A DNA stretch of 53,808 bases from Gordonia sp. OPL2 (lineage in GTDB: Bacteria > Actinomycetota > Actinomycetes > Mycobacteriales > Mycobacteriaceae): NCBI RefSeq assembly GCF_003797825.1, contig NZ_RKME01000035.1:1-53808 (forward strand), read 5' to 3'. Both the position numbers and the translations under genes were made by a program. This document shows, one piece after another, positions 16,606 to 23,824 of this stretch (the first letter of the stretch is position 1; the number at the start of each line of letters is the position of its first letter). The notes beneath the pieces are model-generated. The model was not told where the DNA came from and did no database searches. It worked only from the letters and a program-made list of their open reading frames with translations.

Positions 16606-17004
16606 ATGACCATGACTGACCCGATCGCAGACTTCTTGACACGTCTGCGTAACGCCAACTCGGCGTTCCACGACGAGGTGACACTCCCGTCGTCGAAGAT
16701 CAAGGTGAACATCGCCGAGATCCTCAAGCGCGAGGGCTACATCACCGACTACCGCATCGAAGATGCCGAGGTCGGCAAGAGCCTCATCGTCACCCTGAAG
16801 TACGGCCCGAGCCGCGAGCGCAGCATCGCCGGCCTGCGCCGCGTCTCCAAGCCGGGACTCCGGGTGTATGCAAAGTCCACCAACCTGCCCAAGGTTCTGG
16901 GCGGCCTCGGCGTGGCCATCATTTCCACGTCATCCGGCCTGCTCACCGACCGCCAGGCAGCCAACCAGGGCGTGGGCGGCGAAGTCCTCGCCTACGTCTG
17001 GTAG
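16606..17004 (+). CDS. rpsH: 30S ribosomal protein S8
   Basis: A 132-residue protein with the S8 pattern throughout: MTDPIADFLTRLRNAN at the start and the C-terminal STSSGLLTDRQA then GVGGEVLAYVW, the region that binds 16S helix 21. It is first of the downstream half of the spc operon, with rplF following after 12 bases. The usual preceding genes are absent and replaced by an EthD gene on the same strand, showing a break of the operon at the rpsN/rpsH junction. Confidence 0.99.
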   Translation: MTMTDPIADFLTRLRNANSAFHDEVTLPSSKIKVNIAEILKREGYITDYRIEDAEVGKSLIVTLKYGPSRERSIAGLRRVSKPGLRVYAKSTNLPKVLGGLGVAIISTSSGLLTDRQAANQGVGGEVLAYVW

Positions 17005-17016
17005 GGGAGCCTCACC

Positions 17017-17553
17017 ATGTCGCGTATCGGTAAGAATCCCATCGAGATCCCCGCAGGTGTCGACGTCACCGTCGACGGCCAGAACGTGAAGGTCAAGGGC
17101 CCCAAGGGTGAGCTCTCCGTCACCGTGTCGGAGCCGATCTCGGTTGCCAAGGAAGACAACTGCATCGTTGTCACCCGGCCGAATGACGAGCGTCGCAGCC
17201 GTGCACTGCACGGACTGAGCCGTTCACTGGTGAACAACCTCGTCGTCGGCGTCACGCAGGGCTACACCACGAAGATGGAGATCTTCGGTGTCGGCTACCG
17301 CGTGCAGGCCAAGGGCAAGGACCTCGAGTTCGCCCTCGGCTACAGCCACCCCGTGCCGATCGAGGCTCCCGAAGGCATCAGCTTCGCCGTGGAGTCCCCG
17401 ACCAAGTTCTCGGTCTCGGGTATCGACAAGCAGCAAGTCGGCCAGATCTCGGCGAACATCCGCCGCCTGCGTCGTCCGGACCCCTACAAGGGCAAGGGCA
17501 TTCGCTACGAGGGTGAGCAGATCCGTCGCAAGGTCGGAAAGACGGGTAAGTAA
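17017..17553 (+). CDS. rplF: 50S ribosomal protein L6
   Basis: A 178-residue protein starting MSRIGKNPIEIPAGVDV with the two L6 repeats and the C-terminal GKGIRYEGEQIRRKVGKTGK, which is the L6 signature. It binds 23S rRNA near the sarcin-ricin loop. The start has GGGGAGCCTCACC upstream. Next gene rplR starts three bases after the stop. Confidence 0.99.
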   Translation: MSRIGKNPIEIPAGVDVTVDGQNVKVKGPKGELSVTVSEPISVAKEDNCIVVTRPNDERRSRALHGLSRSLVNNLVVGVTQGYTTKMEIFGVGYRVQAKGKDLEFALGYSHPVPIEAPEGISFAVESPTKFSVSGIDKQQVGQISANIRRLRRPDPYKGKGIRYEGEQIRRKVGKTGK

Positions 17554-17556
17554 GCC

Positions 17557-17961
17557 ATGAGTGATACAGCAACCAAGACCGTTCGCAAGCCCCTGGGCAA
17601 GGACGTGTCGACCCGTCGTCGCACCGCGACCACGAGTCGTCACTTCCGTCTCCGCAAGAAGGTCAGCGGAACGCCGCAGCGTCCGCGTCTCGCCGTCAAG
17701 CGCAGCTCGCGTCATATCCACGTGCAGCTGATCGACGACCTGGCCGGCAAGACCATCGCCGCGGCGTCCTCGATCGAGGCCGACGTGCGTGCCGCCGGTG
17801 GCGACAAGTCCGCGCAGGCCGCCAAGGTCGGCGAACTGATCGCCGCTCGCGCCAAGGCCGCCGGTGTCGACACCGTCGTGTTCGACCGCGGCGGCAAGGA
17901 CTACCACGGTCGGATCGCGGCACTCGCCGACGCCGCCCGCGAGGGAGGGCTTGCCTTCTAA
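17557..17961 (+). CDS. rplR: 50S ribosomal protein L18
   Basis: A 134-residue protein with RHFRLRKKVSGTPQRPRLAVKRSSRHIHVQ and the C-terminal FDRGGKDYHGRIAALADAAREGG, both typical for L18, which carries 5S rRNA to the large subunit. An N-terminal extension of about 25 residues is present, as in other actinobacteria. The stop codon TAA overlaps an ATG that opens a 20-codon frame reaching the rpsE start. Confidence 0.99.
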   Translation: MSDTATKTVRKPLGKDVSTRRRTATTSRHFRLRKKVSGTPQRPRLAVKRSSRHIHVQLIDDLAGKTIAAASSIEADVRAAGGDKSAQAAKVGELIAARAKAAGVDTVVFDRGGKDYHGRIAALADAAREGGLAF

Positions 17962-18023
17962 TGAGCACGAGTCTGAAGACCATCTACACAAGCACGACAG
18001 TCAACACCGGAGGGGACCTCTGA
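17961..18023 (+). CDS. Possible 20-residue coupling ORF between rplR and rpsE
   Basis: ATG at 17961 overlaps the rplR stop (TAATG) and the frame MSTSLKTIYTSTTVNTGGDL ends with a TGA that overlaps the rpsE ATG (TGATG). The rpsE ribosome site GGAGGGG lies inside its last codons. It may only be a spacer that keeps ribosomes moving from rplR to rpsE. No similarity to a known protein is claimed. Whether it is made is unknown. Confidence 0.3.
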   Translation: MSTSLKTIYTSTTVNTGGDL

Positions 18024-18670
18024 TGCCCGGACGTCAGCGTGACGGCGGAAACGGACCCGCCGGAAACGACAACAACCAGAATGCAGCCGGCGGCAACGAC
18101 CGCCGTGGCGGCGGCCGTGGCCGTCGTGACGACCGCGGAGGTCGCGACCGCGAGGATCGCAACCAGCTCGAGCGGGTCGTCGCCATCAACCGTGTGTCCA
18201 AGGTGGTCAAGGGTGGACGTCGGTTCTCCTTCACCGCTCTCGTCGTCGTCGGCGACGGTCAGGGCATGGTCGGCGTCGGCTACGGCAAGGCCAAGGAAGT
18301 CCCGGCCGCGATCCAGAAGGGCGTCGAGGAGGCTCGCAAGAACTTCTTCCGCGTGCCGCTGATCGCCGGCACCGTGACCCACCCGGTTCAGGGTGAGGCC
18401 GCGGCCGGTGTCGTGATGTTGCGTCCGGCCAGCCCCGGTACCGGTGTCATCGCCGGTGGCGCGGTGCGTGCCGTGCTGGAGTGCGCGGGCGTCCACGACG
18501 TCCTCGCCAAGAGCCTCGGCAGCGACAACGCGATCAACGTGGTCCATGCCACCGTTGCCGCGCTGAAGATGCTGCAGCGTCCGGAAGAGGTCGCCGCACG
18601 TCGTGGTCTGCCGATCGAAGATGTCGCACCCGCGGGCATGTTGCGTGCCCGCGCCGGCCAGGGAGTCTGA
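18023..18670 (+). CDS. rpsE: 30S ribosomal protein S5
   Basis: A 215-residue protein. The S5 core starts at LERVVAINRVSKVVKGGRRF and goes on with VGDGQGMVGVGYGKAKEVP and HDVLAKSLGSDNAINVVHAT, the family signature. It has a 45-residue head rich in Gly, Arg, Asn and Asp (NDRRGGGRGRRDDRGGRDRE), longer than in E. coli, as known for mycobacteria. GGAGGGG precedes the ATG at a good distance. S5 helps decoding accuracy and mRNA entry. Confidence 0.98.
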   Translation: MPGRQRDGGNGPAGNDNNQNAAGGNDRRGGGRGRRDDRGGRDREDRNQLERVVAINRVSKVVKGGRRFSFTALVVVGDGQGMVGVGYGKAKEVPAAIQKGVEEARKNFFRVPLIAGTVTHPVQGEAAAGVVMLRPASPGTGVIAGGAVRAVLECAGVHDVLAKSLGSDNAINVVHATVAALKMLQRPEEVAARRGLPIEDVAPAGMLRARAGQGV

Positions 18671-18675
18671 TCGAC

Positions 18676-18858
18676 ATGGCAGAACTCAAGATCACCCAGA
18701 TCAAGGGCACCATCGGTACCAAGCAGAACCAGCGTGACAGTCTGCGGACCCTCGGACTGAAGGGCATCCGCAAGTCGGTCACCCGCGAGGACACCCCGAT
18801 CAACCGCGGCCTCATCAACGTGGTTCGGCACCTCGTGACAGTTGAAGAGGTCAAGTAA
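18676..18858 (+). CDS. rpmD: 50S ribosomal protein L30
   Basis: A 60-residue protein: MAELKITQIKGTIGTKQNQR, then LRTLGLKGIRKSVTRED and INVVRHLVTVEEV, the complete L30 pattern. It starts five bases after rpsE and its stop TAA overlaps the rplO ATG, so all are translated from one mRNA. Confidence 0.98.
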   Translation: MAELKITQIKGTIGTKQNQRDSLRTLGLKGIRKSVTREDTPINRGLINVVRHLVTVEEVK

Positions 18859-19298
18859 TGACAATCAAGCTCCATCATCTTCGCCCCGCTCCGGGCGCGA
18901 AGACCGAGAAGACCCGCGTGGGTCGCGGCGAGGGCTCCAAGGGTAAAACCGCGGGCCGTGGCACCAAGGGCACCAAGGCACGTAAGAACGTGCCCGCTGC
19001 CTTCGAGGGTGGCCAGATGCCGATCCACATGCGGCTGCCGAAGCTCAAGGGCTTCACCAACCGCAACCGGGTCGAGTATCAGGTCGTCAATGTCGGCGAC
19101 ATCGCCAAGCTGTTCCCGCAGGGCGGCACCATCGGCGTCGACGAGCTCGTCGCGGCCGGCGCGGTCCGCAAGAACCAGTTGGTGAAGGTCCTCGGCGACG
19201 GCGACCTCGGCGTCAAGGTCGACGTCACCGCCAACAAGTTCACGGCTTCGGCCAAGGAGAAGATCGCCGCTGCCGGTGGCAGCGTCACCGAGCTCTGA
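18858..19298 (+). CDS. rplO: 50S ribosomal protein L15
   Basis: A 146-residue protein with LHHLRPAPGAKTEKTRVGRG, GKTAGRGTKGTKAR and GGQMPIHMRLPKLKGF, which are the Gly-rich N-terminal extension and core of L15. The start overlaps the rpmD stop. A gap of 256 bases with a promoter candidate follows before secY. Confidence 0.98.
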   Translation: MTIKLHHLRPAPGAKTEKTRVGRGEGSKGKTAGRGTKGTKARKNVPAAFEGGQMPIHMRLPKLKGFTNRNRVEYQVVNVGDIAKLFPQGGTIGVDELVAAGAVRKNQLVKVLGDGDLGVKVDVTANKFTASAKEKIAAAGGSVTEL

Positions 19299-19454
19299 AT
19301 CGAGTCCGTCACCGTCGGCGGTCGGCAATGACATCCAGCGGATACATTGCCGACCTGCCGGCGGTCTCGCTGTTCGAGGGGCCACCGACAGGTGATCGCC
19401 CGGACAAGGCGGACATCGGCCCGTCGCGCTGACAAGGGCCGATGGCGTGACTGT

Positions 19455-19460
19455 TAGAGT
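19455..19460 (+). promoter_or_regulatory. Candidate -10 element upstream of secY
   Basis: TAGAGT, a common actinobacterial -10 form, occurs about 95 bases before the secY start in the only sizable gap inside the spc block (19299-19554). CTGACA lies 20 bases upstream, longer than ideal, so the -35 is doubtful. A separate promoter for secY-adk-map is known in several actinobacteria. Confidence 0.35.
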
Positions 19461-19554
19461 TCAAGCGTTGTCTTGACGCTTCGATCACCGTCGATTGCCG
19501 AGCACGTGGGGGGACGTTCGAGTCCATCCGCGTGGTCGTTCCTAGGAGGAGTTA

Positions 19555-20880
19555 GTGTTTTCCCCCCTCGTCGCGGCCTTCCGGACGCCCGATCTGAGGA
19601 AGAAGATCCTCTTCGTCATCGGCATCATCGTGCTGTATCGACTGGGTGCGACCATTCCTTCCCCCGGCGTCGACTACAAGGCCGTCCATGCGTGTCTCGA
19701 CGAGGTCTCGCGCGGCGACTCGGCCAACATCTATTCGCTGATCAGCATGTTCTCCGGCGGCGCACTCCTGCAGCTGTCGGTGTTCGCGATCGGCATCATG
19801 CCCTACATCACGGCGAGCATCATCGTCCAGCTGTTGACCGTGGTGATCCCGCGTTTCGAGCAGTTGCGCAAGGAGGGGCAGTCCGGCCAGGCGAAGATGA
19901 CGCAGTACACGCGTTATCTCACTGTCGCACTGGCATTGCTGCAGTCGACCGGCATCGTGGCGCTGGCCGACCGCGGTCAGCTGCTGCAGGATTGCTCGAC
20001 AGGCGATCAGATCCTCAACGACCAGTCCATCTTCGGACTCGCGATCATCGTGCTCGTCATGACCGCCGGTGCCTGTGTCGTCATGTGGTTCGGTGAGCTG
20101 ATCACCGAGCGGGGCGTGGGCAACGGCATGTCCCTGCTGATCTTCGCCGGTATCGCGGCCCGAATCCCGGCCGAGGGCAAGACGATTCTCGACACCCGCG
20201 GCGGACTGGTCTTCGGCCTCGTCTGCGTCGCCGCCCTGTTGATCGTGGCGGGCGTGGTCTTCATCGAGCAGGGCCAGCGCCGAATCCCGGTGCAGTACGC
20301 CAAGCGCATGGTCGGCCGCAAGATGTACGGCGGATCGTCGACGTATCTGCCGCTCAAGGTGAATCAGGCCGGCGTCATCCCGGTGATCTTCGCCTCATCG
20401 CTGCTGTATCTCCCGCAGCTGATCCTGCAGTTGACGCAGGGCTCGAGCGGCGAGCAGTCGACCTGGCAGCGCTACATCAGCCAGTACCTGACGGATCCCA
20501 GCAGCTGGGTGTACATCCTCGTGTACTTCCTGATGATCATCTTCTTCACGTACTTCTACGTCGCGGTCACGTTCAATCCCGAAGAGCGCGCCGACGACAT
20601 GAAGAAGTACGGCGGCTTCATCCCGGGTATCCGCCCGGGCACACCGACGGCGGACTACCTCGGCTATGTGTTGAGCCGCATCACACTGCCGGGTTCGATC
20701 TACCTGGGTATCATCGCCGTACTGCCAAACCTGTTCCTCGAGATCGGTAACAGCGGTGGTGTGCAGAACCTGCCATTTGGGGGCACGGCCGTGTTGATCA
20801 TGGTCGGCGTGGGTCTGGACACGATGAAGCAAATCAACAGTCAATTGATGCAACGCAAGTACGAAGGGTTCCTCAAGTGA
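19555..20880 (+). CDS. secY: Protein translocase channel subunit SecY
   Basis: A 441-residue membrane protein with ten hydrophobic segments. GIMPYITASIIVQLL, GQAKMTQYTRYLTVALAL and GISVLI-like GNGMSLLIFAGI, then INQAGVIPVIFASSLLYLP-type NQAGVIPVIFAS, and FNPEERADDMKKYGGFIPGIRPG are SecY signatures. The start is GTG at 19555 behind AGGAGGA. SecY with SecE and SecG forms the channel for Sec export. The stop overlaps the adk GTG (GTGA). Confidence 0.99.
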   Translation: MFSPLVAAFRTPDLRKKILFVIGIIVLYRLGATIPSPGVDYKAVHACLDEVSRGDSANIYSLISMFSGGALLQLSVFAIGIMPYITASIIVQLLTVVIPRFEQLRKEGQSGQAKMTQYTRYLTVALALLQSTGIVALADRGQLLQDCSTGDQILNDQSIFGLAIIVLVMTAGACVVMWFGELITERGVGNGMSLLIFAGIAARIPAEGKTILDTRGGLVFGLVCVAALLIVAGVVFIEQGQRRIPVQYAKRMVGRKMYGGSSTYLPLKVNQAGVIPVIFASSLLYLPQLILQLTQGSSGEQSTWQRYISQYLTDPSSWVYILVYFLMIIFFTYFYVAVTFNPEERADDMKKYGGFIPGIRPGTPTADYLGYVLSRITLPGSIYLGIIAVLPNLFLEIGNSGGVQNLPFGGTAVLIMVGVGLDTMKQINSQLMQRKYEGFLK

Positions 20881-21431
20881 GACTCGTGATTCTCGGCCCC
20901 CCCGGCGCAGGTAAAGGCACTCAGGCGGAACTTCTGTCCGAGGCACTGGGCATTCCGCACATCTCCACGGGAGACCTGTTCCGCGCCAACATCTCCGAGG
21001 GCACGGCCGTCGGTATCGAGGCCAAGCGCTACCTCGACGCCGGTGATCTGGTCCCGTCCGAGATCACTGTCGACATGGTTCGTGCCCGCGTCGGCGAGCC
21101 CGATGCCGCAAAGGGATTCATCCTCGACGGCTTCCCCCGCTCGACCGAGCAGGCCGACGCACTCAAGGACATCCTCGCCAAGCTGGACACCGGCCTCGAC
21201 GCCGTGCTGTCGTTCGTGGTGGACACCGACGTCGTCGTCGAGCGCATGATGGCCCGTGGGCGCGCCGACGACACCGAAGAGGTCATCCGTAACCGGATGG
21301 CGGTGTACACCAAGGAAACCGCGCCGCTCCTCGAGTACTACGGCGACGAGGTCAAGACCATCGACGCCGTCGGTGACGTGCAGGACGTGCATCAGCGCGT
21401 GCTGAGCGCCCTCGGCGCCGGCGTTTCCTGA
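20877..21431 (+). CDS. adk: Adenylate kinase (short-LID type)
   Basis: A 184-residue enzyme that converts AMP and ATP into two ADP. The P-loop GPPGAGKGTQ is at residues 7-16, the AMP-binding STGDLFRANI and GFILDGFPRSTEQA follow. The LID consists only of the short loop around ARGRADDTEEVIRNRM, without the zinc-finger insertion of long forms, as in M. tuberculosis. The start GTG overlaps the secY stop. Confidence 0.98.
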   Translation: MRLVILGPPGAGKGTQAELLSEALGIPHISTGDLFRANISEGTAVGIEAKRYLDAGDLVPSEITVDMVRARVGEPDAAKGFILDGFPRSTEQADALKDILAKLDTGLDAVLSFVVDTDVVVERMMARGRADDTEEVIRNRMAVYTKETAPLLEYYGDEVKTIDAVGDVQDVHQRVLSALGAGVS

Positions 21432-21464
21432 TCCCGGCGATCACCACAGAGATCGGTCGCGCCC

Positions 21465-22259
21465 ATGGCATTTCGCAAACCCAAACCGGTTCCGTTCCGG
21501 AGCGCCGGTGAGGTCGATGCCATGGCTGCGGCCGGTGCCGTCGTCGGCAACGCGCTCGTGGCCGTTCGCGCGGCGGCGGTGGCCGGCGCGACCACACTCG
21601 ACCTCGACGAGGTCGCCGAGACCGTGATCCGCGAGGCGGGTGCGGTCCCGTCGTTCAAGGGCTACCACGGATTCCCGGGCTCCATCTGCAGCTCGGTGAA
21701 CGAGGTCGTCGTCCACGGGATCCCGACGTCGGACACCGTGCTCTGCGAGGGAGACCTCGTGTCGATCGACTGTGGAGCCATCCTCGACGGCTGGCACGGA
21801 GACTCCGCGTGGACCTTCGGTGTCGGCGAACTGTCCGACGCCGACGCAGACCTGTCGGAGGCGACACGTCTGTCGATGGAGGCCGGGATCGCGGCCATGG
21901 TCGAAGGTGCACGCCTGACCGACATCTCGCACGCGATCGAGACCGGCACCCGCGCGGCGGAACAGAAGTTCGGCAGGTCGTTCGGGATCGTGTCCGGGTA
22001 CGGGGGACACGGCATCGGACGCGAGATGCACATGGAGCCCTTCCTCGCGAACGAGGGCAAACCCAATCGCGGTCCGGTACTCGTCATCGGCTCCACTCTC
22101 GCCATCGAGCCGATGCTCACACTCGGTACCACCGAGACCAGCGTCGCCGACGACGACTGGACCGTCGTCACCGACGACGGGTCCCGCGCCGCGCACTGGG
22201 AGCACACGGTCGTCGTGACCGGTGACGGCCCGCGGATTCTGACGACCCGACCGAGCTGA
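21465..22259 (+). CDS. map: Methionine aminopeptidase, type I
   Basis: A 264-residue enzyme that removes N-terminal methionine. The metal ligands can be assigned: the two Asp of SIDCGAILDGWHGDSAWTF, His of GYGGHGIGREMH, Glu of AIEPMLTLG and Glu of RAAHWEHTVVV. The pattern SSVNEVVVHGIP is also typical. It lacks the long SH3-like N-terminal extension seen in some actinobacterial paralogs and starts right at the core. It is the last gene of the secY-adk-map unit, followed by a hairpin. Confidence 0.98.
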   Translation: MAFRKPKPVPFRSAGEVDAMAAAGAVVGNALVAVRAAAVAGATTLDLDEVAETVIREAGAVPSFKGYHGFPGSICSSVNEVVVHGIPTSDTVLCEGDLVSIDCGAILDGWHGDSAWTFGVGELSDADADLSEATRLSMEAGIAAMVEGARLTDISHAIETGTRAAEQKFGRSFGIVSGYGGHGIGREMHMEPFLANEGKPNRGPVLVIGSTLAIEPMLTLGTTETSVADDDWTVVTDDGSRAAHWEHTVVVTGDGPRILTTRPS

Positions 22260-22287
22260 TCTCCGGTCGCTGTCACCGTCGGAGATC
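22258..22287 (+). terminator. Candidate terminator hairpin after map
   Basis: GATCTCCG at 22258-22265 pairs with CGGAGATC at 22280-22287, an 8-bp stem with a 14-base loop that overlaps the map stop codon. No T-run follows, as is common for actinobacterial terminators. The region from here to 22531 shows only a short inverted repeat ATACG-N7-CGTAT at 22395-22411. Confidence 0.4.
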
Positions 22288-22531
22288 GCCGGTGAACAGA
22301 AGTTGTCGAATATGCTGCGCGATGTCGATGTGTGCATTACGCTTTCGCTATCTCGCAAGAGAGCGAGGGGGATGCGCCGGTTGGGGTGCCCTTGATACGT
22401 TCGATCCGTATGTCCTCCACTGACGGCTTGGTGCCGGTGGTCTGACACCGTTTCGCGTGATCCGGCTGTCTCCACCTCGGGATTCACCGGTTGCGGCCGG
22501 CCCCCGAAGTCCATTGCGGCGGAGGGTGGAG

Positions 22532-23824
22532 ATGGGACTTTCCTCGTCACTGTCGATCGTCGGTGGTTGGGTTCCGGTCAGCGTCACCATTCTCGGTATT
22601 CTCGGATTCCTCTGGTTGATCGTGTATCCCAGCGTCCGTTACCTGCTCGTCGTGGTGCCCGTGTCGATCGCCGTCGCGGTGGTCGGCACGATCGCGATCC
22701 GTTACATCATCGAGGACGTCTGGCATCCCTTTCCCGAGCCGATCCAGACGAAGGTCTACATATCGGGCGGTGTGGCCGTGCTCGCCGCGATCCTCATGGT
22801 GGCGCGATTCATCGTGGGACGCGGCGTCGCGCAGAAGCTTGTCACGATCGTCGCGGGACTGTTGGCCATCACGATGGGGCTGTCGCAGATCAACATCAGT
22901 TTCGCCGCCTACCCGACCGTCGGTGCACTCATGGGCGACGTCGGTGCGAGTTCGGTGTCGCTCTCCCAACTCGACGATCACAGTCTGCGGGTCGTACCGA
23001 TCGACGAGTGGCACGAGCCCGCCGGGATGACCGGCGGCGGGCGGATTCTGACGGCCACGATCCCGGGCACCAAGTCCGGCTTCCAGACGCGGCCGGCCAA
23101 GATCTACCTGCCGCCCGCCACGTTCACCACGCCCACGCCACGGCTCCCGGTGCTCGTGCTGATGGCCGGACAGCCCGGTTCCCCGGACGACTGGCTGCTC
23201 GGTGGCCAACTCGTGAGCACGATGGACGAGTTCGCCCGCACCCATCACGGCCTGACACCGATCGTCGTGGTCGCCGACGCGACCGGAACCGAACTGGGCA
23301 ACCCGATCTGCGTCGACTCTAAGCTCGGCAACGTCGCCACCTACCTCACCCAGGACGTACCCGATTGGGTCGGAGAGAATCTGCGTAACGCCGACACGGC
23401 GCGGACGAAATGGGCGGCGTCGGGACTGTCCTACGGCGGTACCTGCTCGTTGCAGCTGGCGACGAACTATCCCGAGTTGTACCCGACGTTCCTCGACATC
23501 TCCGGCCAGCTCGAACCCACCCTGGGATCTCGACAGCGCACGATCGATGTGGCCTTCGGCGGCGACGCCGCCGCCTTCCGCGCCGTGAACCCGATGGACC
23601 TGATGGCCACCCGGCAGTATCCGGATTCGGCCGGTGCGTTCGTCGTCGGATCGGGCGACACGGAGTACAAATCGGGCGTGCAAGCCACCTATGAGGCCGC
23701 CAAACGTGCTGGGATGGACGTGCACTACTCCGAGGTGCCGGGCGCCCACACGTTCGCGGTGTGGTCGGCCGGCCTGCGTCAGCAGATGCCATGGCTGGCC
23801 AAGCGATTGGGGATACCCGAATGA
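22532..23824 (+). CDS. Membrane-anchored alpha/beta-hydrolase of the esterase/antigen 85 fold
   Basis: A 430-residue protein with four hydrophobic segments in the first 120 residues and an alpha/beta-hydrolase domain after residue 170. The nucleophile is Ser300 in GLSYGGTCS, with candidates Asp376 (GSGDTEYKSG) and His406 (PGAHTFAVW) completing a triad. The fold pattern, with IYLPPAT and VLVLMAGQPGSPDDW, is of the esterase D/mycolyltransferase group. The active domain is probably outside the membrane. The stop overlaps the start of the next gene (ATGA), so it is coupled to an MprF-like protein; both could modify envelope lipids. The ATG at 22532 follows GGAGGGTGGAG. Substrate unknown. Confidence 0.8.
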   Translation: MGLSSSLSIVGGWVPVSVTILGILGFLWLIVYPSVRYLLVVVPVSIAVAVVGTIAIRYIIEDVWHPFPEPIQTKVYISGGVAVLAAILMVARFIVGRGVAQKLVTIVAGLLAITMGLSQINISFAAYPTVGALMGDVGASSVSLSQLDDHSLRVVPIDEWHEPAGMTGGGRILTATIPGTKSGFQTRPAKIYLPPATFTTPTPRLPVLVLMAGQPGSPDDWLLGGQLVSTMDEFARTHHGLTPIVVVADATGTELGNPICVDSKLGNVATYLTQDVPDWVGENLRNADTARTKWAASGLSYGGTCSLQLATNYPELYPTFLDISGQLEPTLGSRQRTIDVAFGGDAAAFRAVNPMDLMATRQYPDSAGAFVVGSGDTEYKSGVQATYEAAKRAGMDVHYSEVPGAHTFAVWSAGLRQQMPWLAKRLGIPE

